Below, piece after piece: positions 7,832-13,143 of a stretch of DNA of 13,143 nt. Every line of letters starts with the position of its first letter. Positions within the stretch are counted from its first letter, which is position 1. Source of the stretch: Rhynchosporium graminicola (taxonomy: Eukaryota > Ascomycota > Leotiomycetes > Helotiales > Ploettnerulaceae); assembly GCA_900074885.1 (NCBI GenBank), contig FJUW01000021.1:600518-613660 (forward strand). Direction: 5' to 3'. The position numbers and the translations under genes are program-made. The notes under the pieces were generated by a model. The model had not been told where the DNA came from, did no database searches, and worked only from the letters and a program-made list of their open reading frames with translations.

Positions 7832-8041
7832 ATGAGGCTCGCTTACGGGACGTAGTAGTAGCAAGCCCGTATATCCTATCTCGGTTTCTAGACATATCTA
7901 GTAACTAAGGAGGACTAATCTCCTATTATCTGCTCTCTATCTTCTCTAAAAATAATAAGTATAATAGTATCTCTATCTGATCTATTACTACTACTATTAC
8001 CCGGAGCTATATAGCAGTAGTTAACGTTAAATACCGAGTTT

Positions 8042-8340
8042 CGTATTATTATCTGCTATGCCGCAGAATACTAGTAAGCGATTAACTTAGAAAATATCTA
8101 TAATTACTTATCGCAAGTATATATAATCTAAGTGAGAGATCGTAAGGTATTAGTCGAGTATCTAGAGCAATAGCAATAGCCGTATGATTTTCGCAGCATA
8201 CTACTGCTACCTGACTATTCGCTGCCGCAGCTAGTACTTCCTATTATCTATAGCTTCTAGTGTCCGGACTATACGTATAAAACCGCTAACTATAGTAATA
8301 TACGGAAGTATTATAATATCGAGCATAAGAAGAAGCGATT
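8042..8340 (+). other. OrsD-like zinc-finger region of the helicase relic
   Basis: In the helicase frame: a first cysteine in IIICYAAEY (the Tyr codons nearby may be former Cys or Gln), a helix NLENIYNYLSQV where a His would normally follow, a spacer ending in PDYSLPQLVLPII, then the better preserved finger CPDY...RKYYNIEHKKKR. The spacing CxxC and HxxxxH holds if Tyr is taken as RIP-altered Cys/His (TGT to TAT, CAT to TAT). The family call (OrsD/DUF3505 type) is by pattern only. Confidence 0.6.
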
Positions 8341-10735
8341 ACTAGACGCGTAATTATTTCGCCCGGTCTAGTTATAGACGTAGTTCGCAGCGAAAAGGGT
8401 ACGATATTAGGTAGTCGACGTGGACGCGACGCGCTTATCACGTGACGATAATAATAGTAGTAGTAGTAGTAGCGATATAGCTATTATAGCCCAAATCGCA
8501 GCGCGAATCCAGAAACGAGAAGAGCAGTAGGCCCGGCTCGAGAGAGAGATCGGGCCTACTGAAAGGGACCTATAGTAGCGAAATATATAGTAGGACAAAG
8601 TACTCGCTAGGTTATAATACGATCTAGTAGCTACTACGGCATTTACTATTATTACTATTACTACTGAGCCTGATCTAGCCCGACTAATACTATATTAGAA
8701 CCGAGTCTTATAGCGCGTACTAGCTACGCTTAAGGCTATCGGGAGGTATAAGGATATTCTAAAGTAGTAAGTATCGCTAACGATAGGAGTAGTAAAGTAA
8801 GTCCTATTCGAGCTGCTCGAAAAGAAATCACTCTAGTAATATAGCTAAACTTTTTAATAACTATTATACTATATTATACGTACTGCCCCTAAGGGCCCCG
8901 AGGATCTGTCTTAGATAGGAGTCATCTTCTCTAATAAGTAGTAGCTAGCGATTAAGAATATCCGCGAGTACTTCTAATAGCTTATAATAGTAGTAGTAGC
9001 TGATAACTAGCTACTAACAGAGGACTAGCCGCTGAATATAGTACTTATAGGATTAATTATCGCGCTACTTACTTAAGATATATACTAGTTAATCTCATAC
9101 GAGTCGCTAGTAATATATTATCTCGCGGTCTATAGTATAAACTCCTAAGTTAAACACTTTACTACTATTACTAAGTATACTCCTATCTTAGCCTAGATAC
9201 TCTAGATAATCCGGCTGCTTATGCTCGAGGTCGCTCTTTCCGAGCAGAGCTAGCCCGAGCTAGGTCTAAAGAGCCGGAAAGAGATAGGAGTCGTAGCGGG
9301 GGCCGTAGTAGCGCGCGTCGACTACTTCCGCTAGAAGTTTCTCTGCGAAAGCACGTACTTAGTCGCTTTAACGATTTTATCGCAGCTCGCATATAGCTAG
9401 TCGATTACCCGGGTTACGCCCGCCGAGTCGAATATCTACTAAGCCCTAGAGAAGCAGATAGTCTTCTATACTAGTAAGAGAGTAGCTATAGTAAAGGTCA
9501 GAACGATATACTATAAGCTAATAGTTAAGCTAGAGGGGCTACTTTACGAGCTGCTCTTCTATTAATATATGCTACTCGTGCTACTATTATAGCTTATCAA
9601 TAGTATAGGGTCTATATAGTAGTTTCGGCCGCGGGGGTATAGCTTTCTGGACTACTCGAATAATCGCCTATAGAAGAAGAGCTACTAGTTCTTATACAAG
9701 CGAATACTACTCGACTAAAGTTAGTAGCAGTTAGTCGAGGATAGTAGTAGTAGTAGTAGTCGTAAGCGACAATAGCTTAATCAGTAGTATTAGGCGTATC
9801 TGACCCGGGAGAGTTAGTTCTTACTTAAGCTGATAGTTACTATATACTTTTCCGATAGATAGCTAGCGCGGAGCCCTGAGCTTAGCTCGATTAAATTCGA
9901 GAATAGCGTCTCGTCGAATCGGAATCTATTTATAATTAATAGGTAAGTAGTAGTAGTAACTACGTATAATAAATTACTTAAGCGCCGAGGAAAAGTATAA
10001 TACGTCTATTACTACTACTCCGACCGACTTAGCTAAGTTATTATCTAGTACTTAGTTTACGTACTACTATTCGCACGCGTCTTAAGTGAGCTGCTCGAGG
10101 GGGATAAGCCTGATCCTAGGGACGTGTTTTTATTTACTAACAAGTAAGGGCCGTAGATTAAGAAGTAGCTTATACGGGGAGTAGTAATAGTAACGACGAA
10201 GTATCTCAGGGTACGCTTAACTATAGCTAGCTAGCGGCAGGTTACTATTATTATTAGCGACTAGTATCTCCGGCGGGAGAGTAGGATCTGGAACTAGGAC
10301 TAGGATAAGGCGCTCGAGGAGGAGAGTAATAGGGAAGAGGCACCGAGCCGCGTAAAGCAGAGCTTAGTCTAGTAAGCTAGTTATAGGAAGTAAGCTACGG
10401 TATTATATTATACTATTAATACCGGGTTTTTCAATCGACTCGAGCCCGATCTGATTACTGCGTATAATAAGGCGTTATAAGCGTAGTACTAGTTTTTGGA
10501 TCTCGAGTCCCTGAAAGCGTCCGTAGTAGTAGTAGTAGCTATAGGCGATAAATTAAAGCGTCCCGCTAGCTCGATTCAGTTACCCGCGAAGCGGCTAAAA
10601 CTCGAAGGAAGTCTTATTATCTAAGGGCTATAAAAGATCATAGGACCTGATACGTAGCCCTAGTCTAAGGGTTAAGCTAAAGCACTCGAGCTTATATATA
10701 CTACTACTATTATACTATCCCAGATTATCGTACTC

Positions 10736-10837
10736 GGGACTAGTAGTAGTAAGAGTCTTTTATTCTTTTCTATCGCTACTATAGTTTCTTATTAAATAGT
10801 AATTGTCGTTATTCTGTTTACTACGCTTATAGATAAG
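10736..10837 (+). other. Walker A and motif Ia region of the truncated helicase domain
   Basis: GTSSSKS at 10736-10756 fits a RecQ-like GTGxGKS after TpG-to-TpA changes of the two Gly codons (GGT to AGT after T). SLLFFSIATI, then IVIVVILFTTLI follow, as motif Ia does in RecQ proteins. The coding sequence ends at GATAAG (10832-10837), where the seed begins. Confidence 0.65.
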
Positions 10838-10952
10838 GGGTTAGGGTTTAAGGGTTAGGTGATATTGAATCTAACTACGCTATCTTGCTACAGGCGTTTT
10901 TCTAACTATAAGGAAATCTAAGCTATAAGTATAAGGGGTGCGCGCTATAAAT
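10837..10952 (-). mobile_element. Telomere-seeded retroelement 3' tip, copy 3 (deleted)
   Basis: Starts with GGGGTTAGGGTTTAAGGG on the plus strand and matches the first ~105 bp of copies 1 and 2 up to GCGCGCTATAAAT. It then jumps straight to block B. Against copy 1 (5249 to 6258) about 1009 bp are missing, including the endonuclease frame and the minisatellites, with a 2-bp AT overlap at the joint. Confidence 0.8.
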
Positions 10953-11115
10953 TCTTAGGTAGAAAAACGGGTTAGGGTTAGAAAAATATTAAGGTTATAA
11001 GGAAAAAAAAAAAAAAAGAAATTCCTATATTACTCTTTAGTACTTATTTTTCTATATTATAAAAAAAAAATCAGAATTTATTAATAAGAGGTACTATTAT
11101 ACTAGTTTTAATATA
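10951..11115. repeat. AT-rich leader block B, copy 2
   Basis: Near-identical to 6258-6425: ATTCTTAGGTAGAAAAACGG, telomere-like GGGTTAGGGTTA at about 10969-10980, poly-A at about 11003-11017 and 11061-11070. It leads into the long satellite array. The two copies differ by small changes in A-run length and a few transitions. Confidence 0.9.
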
Positions 11116-13143
11116 CTTAATAATCTATAATATGATTCCTGTTATTACAATCTCTCGAAAAATCCTAGAATCTATAATATGAATCCTATTATTATACTAT
11201 CTTACGAAATTCTAGAACTTATAATATAGATATTATTATTATACTTTTTTGAGAAATTCTAGATCTATGATATAGATCCTGTTATTATACCCCCTTATAA
11301 AATTCTAGAACCTATAATATAGATATTATTATTAAACTTTCTTAAGAAATTCTAGATCTATAATACAGATCCTATTATTATACCCCCTTATAGAATTCTA
11401 GAACCTATAATATAGATATTATTATTACACTTTCTTAAGAAATTCTAGATCTATAATATAGATCCTGTTATTATACCCCCTTATAAAATTCTGGAACCTA
11501 TAATATAGATATTATTATTATACTCTCTTAAGAAATTATAGTATCTATGATATAGATCCTGTTATTGCACTCACTTATAAAATTCTGGAACTTATAATAC
11601 AGATATTATTATTATACTTTCTTAAGAAATTCTAGATCTATGATATAGATCCTGTTATTATACCCCCTTATAGAATTCTGGAACCTATGATATAGATATT
11701 ATTATTACACTTTCTTAAGAAATTCTAGATCTATAATACAGATCCTATTATTACACCCCCTTATAGAATTCTGGAACTCATAATATAGATATTATTATTA
11801 CACTTTCTTAAGAAATTCTAGATCTATAATATAGATCCTATTATTAAACCCCCTTATAAAATTCTGGAACCCATAATATAGATATTATTATTACACTTTC
11901 TTAAGAAATTCTAGATCTATGATATAGATCCTGTTATTATACCCTCTTATAAAATTCTGGAACCTATAATATAGATATTATTATTATACTCTCTTAAGAA
12001 ATTATAGTATCTATAATATAGATCCTGTTATTGCACTCCCTTATAAAATTCTAGAACTTATAATATAGATATTATTATTATACTTTCTTAAGAAATTCTA
12101 GATCTATGATATAGATCCTGTTATTATACCTCCTTACAGAATTCTAGAACCTATAATATAGATATTATTATTACACTTTCTTAAGAAATTCTAGATCTAA
12201 AATATAGATCCTGTTATTATACCCCTTTATAAAATTCTGGAACCTATAATATAGATATTATTATTATACTCTCTTAAGAAAATCTAGATCTATAACATAG
12301 ATCCTATTATTATACTCCCTTATAAAATTCTGGAACTTATAATATAGATATTATTATTATACTTTCTTAAGAAATTCTAGATCTATAATACAGATCCTAT
12401 TATTATACCCCCTTATAAAATTCTGGAACCTATGATATAGATATTATTATTATACTCTCTTAAGAAATTATAGTATCTATGATATAGATCCTGTTATTAC
12501 ACTCCCTTATAAAATTCTAGAATTTATAATATAGATATTATTATTATACTTTCTTAAGAAATTCTAGATCTATAACATAGATCCTGTTATTATACCCTCT
12601 CACAGAATTCTGGAACCTATAATATAGATATTATTATTATACTTTCTTAAGAAATTCTAGATCTATAAAATAGATCCTATTATTAAACCCACTAATAAAA
12701 TTCTGGAACCAATAATATAGATATTATTATTAAACTTTCTTAAGAAATTCTAGATCTATAATATAGATCCTATTATTATACCCCCTCATAAAATTCTGGA
12801 ACTTATAATATAGATATTATTATTATACTCTCTCAAGAAAATCTAGATCTATAATATAGATCCTGTTATTATATCCCCTTATAAAATTCTGGAACCTATA
12901 ATATAGATATTATTATTACACTTTCTTAAGAAATTATAGTATCTATAATATAGATCCTAGTATTATACCTCTTACGAAATTCTAGAACTTATAATATAGA
13001 TATTATTATTATACTTTCTTAAGAAATTCTAGATCTATAATACAGATCCTATTATTATACCCCCTTATAGAATTCTAGAACCTATAATATAGATATTATT
13101 ATTACACTTTCTTAAGAAATTCTAGATCTATAATATAGATCCT
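11116..13143. repeat. 93-bp satellite, long array running off the right edge
   Basis: About 2 kb (over 20 dimer units) of the same 93-bp satellite as at 6426-6846. GAAATTCTAG starts recur at 11626, 11719, 11812 and 11905, 93 bp apart. Each unit has the palindrome TTCTTAAGAA and the near-palindrome AGATCTATAATATAGATC. Units carrying GAAATTATAGTATCT (one base longer, 94 bp) occur at 11532, 11998, 12464 and 12930. Differences between units are mainly C/T and G/A at CA/TG positions (TATAATATAG, TATGATATAG, TATAATACAG). No gene is visible. Confidence 0.95.

Larger units (their letters stand above)
7832..10837 (+). pseudogene. Telomere-linked RecQ-type helicase gene relic, truncated and RIP-degraded
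   Basis: One reading frame runs about 1002 codons without a frameshift, interrupted by roughly 80 TAA/TAG codons and, as far as I read, no TGA. The ATG at 7832 is the best start. N-terminal part: RIIICYAAEY (Cys at 8054), NIYNYLSQV, then CPDYTYKTAN...RKYYNIEH at 8261-8326, a CxxC...HxxxxH finger with one Cys and one His now Tyr, as in OrsD-type domains. Ser tract (AGT repeats) at 8453-8473. Middle and C-terminal part: SPELSSIKFEN, VVVVTTYNKLLKRRGKVQYV, YLVYVLPFARVLSELL, DVFLFTNK, then VLGTSSSKSLLFF with the Walker A at 10736-10756 (two Gly now Ser) and VIVVILF after it. This order matches subtelomeric helicases that cluster at fungal chromosome ends. The DEAD/H box and the rest of the helicase are missing, cut at the telomere-like seed. 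Confidence 0.7.

Noticed and set aside
7758..7834. ATG at 7758 as start of the helicase relic
   Set aside because: It is in another frame and meets TGA after 25 codons; the ATG at 7832 is in the helicase frame.
8407..8598. Minus-strand open frame of 63 codons with a Leu-rich stretch like a membrane segment
   Set aside because: The Leu run is the reverse complement of the AGT (Ser) tract of the helicase relic; the plus frame is clearly the coding one.
11116..13143. CRISPR-like array
   Set aside because: Units are contiguous 93-bp dimers with no unique spacers; it is a satellite.

Overview
The window looks like the end of a chromosome of a filamentous ascomycete (Pezizomycotina). It carries vertebrate/fungal-type TTAGGG telomere-like seeds, fungal Ty3/gypsy retrotransposons and a telomere-linked helicase-like gene. 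It also shows the mark of repeat-induced point mutation (RIP): CpA and TpG are almost absent from long stretches (none in 4921-4980 or 9961-10020), TpA is in excess and CpG is kept. Nothing here looks like an intact protein gene. Every recognisable coding region is a relic riddled with TAA/TAG, yet the reading frames can be followed for kilobases because the decay is by transitions, not indels.

Layout. 1-3626: minus-strand Ty3/gypsy element, read right to left as 5' LTR (3341-3626), gag, aspartic protease, linker and start of reverse transcriptase, running off the left edge. It appears inserted inside the RT of a second, plus-strand gypsy element, whose RT tail, RNase H and integrase fill 3627-5142. 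That element stops abruptly in its integrase core at a TTAGGG-like seed. 5141-5942, 6844-7703 and 10837-10952: three copies of one block. Each starts with the same telomere-like seed on the plus strand and reads, on the minus strand, as the 3' end of a non-LTR retroelement. The two longer copies encode a 147-codon C-terminal tail resembling a restriction-like endonuclease, as in telomere-targeted MoTeR-type elements. 5943-6257: telomere-like 12-bp minisatellites in inverted orientation around a CTTT microsatellite, then a 55-bp duplication. 6258-6846 and 10951-13143: an AT-rich block with a poly-A tract leading into a 93-bp satellite; the second array continues past the right edge. 7832-10837: plus-strand relic of a telomere-linked RecQ-type helicase gene, with an OrsD-like zinc-finger N-terminus and a helicase domain cut off just after the Walker A motif by the third seed.

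How it fits together. Three unrelated sequences (gypsy integrase, satellite, helicase) each end at the same seed plus retroelement 3' end, all in the same orientation. The simplest reading is that each was once a broken or exposed chromosome end, capped by a telomeric seed and an element reverse-transcribed from it, and later buried by more terminal sequence. Recombination among repeats could give the same picture. Function and family calls rest on by-eye translation and motif recognition; no searches were run.
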